Source of the DNA: Rubrobacter sp.
Lineage (GTDB): Bacteria > Actinomycetota > Rubrobacteria > Rubrobacterales > Rubrobacteraceae
Length of the DNA stretch: 6,577 nt
NCBI GenBank assembly: GCA_013815485.1
Contig: JACDGB010000103.1
Span: forward strand, 1 to 6,577
Direction of reading: 5' to 3'
How positions within the stretch are numbered: position 1 is the first letter of the stretch; each line of letters begins with the position of its first letter. Under the pieces are notes generated by a model. That model was not told where the DNA came from. It saw only the letters and a list, made by a program, of their open reading frames with translations, and did not search any database. Position numbers and translations under genes: made by a program. Positions 5,998 to 6,577 of this stretch are shown here, piece after piece.

Positions 5998-6577
5998 CTA
6001 CGCCGCGGCCCGGCGCAGCGCATGACGTTCGGCGGCCTCGACGTGGGCCGCGAACAGGTTGCGATGCTCGGAGCCCGTGGCGCGCATCGCCTCGGCGTGC
6101 CATTGGACCCCCAGGATCCAGGACTCCGACAAGTCCCGATACTCCACGGTCTCAGCCACCCCATCAGGGGAACGCGCGACCACGACGAGGCCCGGCGCGA
6201 GGTCCTTCACCGCCTGATGGTGGTACGAATTGACCTTGAACGCACGCGAACCCATGATCCCCGCGACCTGCGAGCCGCCATCCACCTCGACCTCGTGCTT
6301 CGGCTGCCACTTTGGCGTCTCCTGGCGATGTCCGAGCAGCACGCCGCCCTCCATCTGCGACGGGAGATCCTGGTACAGCGTCCCGCCCAACGCCACATTC
6401 AAGACCTGCATCCCCCGGCAGATCCCGAACACCGGGATCCCACGCCGCAGCGCGTGCTTCAGCAACTCCATCTCGAATGCGTCACGCTCCGGGACGGTGA
6501 CGTTAAGCTCGGGGATAGGCTCCTCCCCGTAGTAGCTCGGGTGAAGATCGCTGCCACCGCTCAGGAGCAAACCATCC
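5998..6577 (-). CDS. PuuD-like class I glutamine amidotransferase (5' end off window)
   Basis: This is the C-terminal 192 codons of a peptidase C26 family protein similar to gamma-glutamyl-GABA hydrolase PuuD. That enzyme splits gamma-glutamyl-gamma-aminobutyrate in putrescine breakdown. The frame is open to the right edge (base 6576), with the typical GLLLSGGSDLHPSYYGEEP segment, so roughly 60 N-terminal residues are missing. The catalytic triad is visible: the nucleophile cysteine in FGICRGMQVLNVALGG (codon at 6420-6418), and the His and Glu in GVQWHAEAM. VNSYHHQAV, characteristic of the PuuD group, is also present. The TTG at 6570 is an internal leucine, not the start. Its stop is 27 bases before the presumed tmk start and in the same reading frame. 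Exact substrate is uncertain; related proteins hydrolyse other gamma-glutamyl compounds. Confidence 0.9.
   Translation of the reverse strand, partial: DGLLLSGGSDLHPSYYGEEPIPELNVTVPERDAFEMELLKHALRRGIPVFGICRGMQVLNVALGGTLYQDLPSQMEGGVLLGHRQETPKWQPKHEVEVDGGSQVAGIMGSRAFKVNSYHHQAVKDLAPGLVVVARSPDGVAETVEYRDLSESWILGVQWHAEAMRATGSEHRNLFAAHVEAAERHALRRAAA

Overview
This is a compact, GC-rich bacterial segment with two convergent transcription units. The combination seen here is a tmk–holB–ricT cluster, many GTG starts, high G+C at third codon positions, and a GroEL that lacks the usual Gly-Met tail. It best fits a deep-branching, GC-rich Gram-positive such as Rubrobacter or another early Actinomycetota lineage. 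That placement is inferred from gene content and not from any search.

Plus strand, 1-2266. The window opens with the last 38 codons of what looks like a zinc-type alcohol dehydrogenase. Next comes a 147-base non-coding gap almost filled by a long nested inverted repeat (123-239). After it lie a stand-alone groEL (266-1897, no groES beside it) and, 36 bases further, a 110-residue protein of unknown function (1934-2266) that is probably co-transcribed with groEL.

Minus strand, 6577-2279, read right to left. The genes are: a truncated PuuD-like class I glutamine amidotransferase; thymidylate kinase (tmk); a previously easy-to-miss 39-codon gene for a small, probably membrane-spanning protein; the DNA polymerase III delta-prime subunit (holB); a RicT/YaaT-type PSP1 protein; and an Ntn-type P1 (S58) peptidase. 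All are close-packed or overlapping, so this looks like one operon. The tmk–holB–ricT order matches the Bacillus subtilis tmk–yaaQ–yaaR–holB–yaaT locus, with the small membrane-protein gene sitting where yaaQ/yaaR would be. The two units meet tail to tail with 12 bases between their stops.

Points most worth a second look are the nested hairpin before groEL, the small ORF at 5185-5304, the absence of any ATG/GTG/TTG at the true start of tmk, a RicT N-terminus that runs upstream of its first start codon, a delta-prime subunit without zinc-binding cysteines, and the unknown protein downstream of groEL. No RNA genes, CRISPR arrays, insertion sequences or phage genes were seen. No stretch longer than 300 bases lacks a gene.
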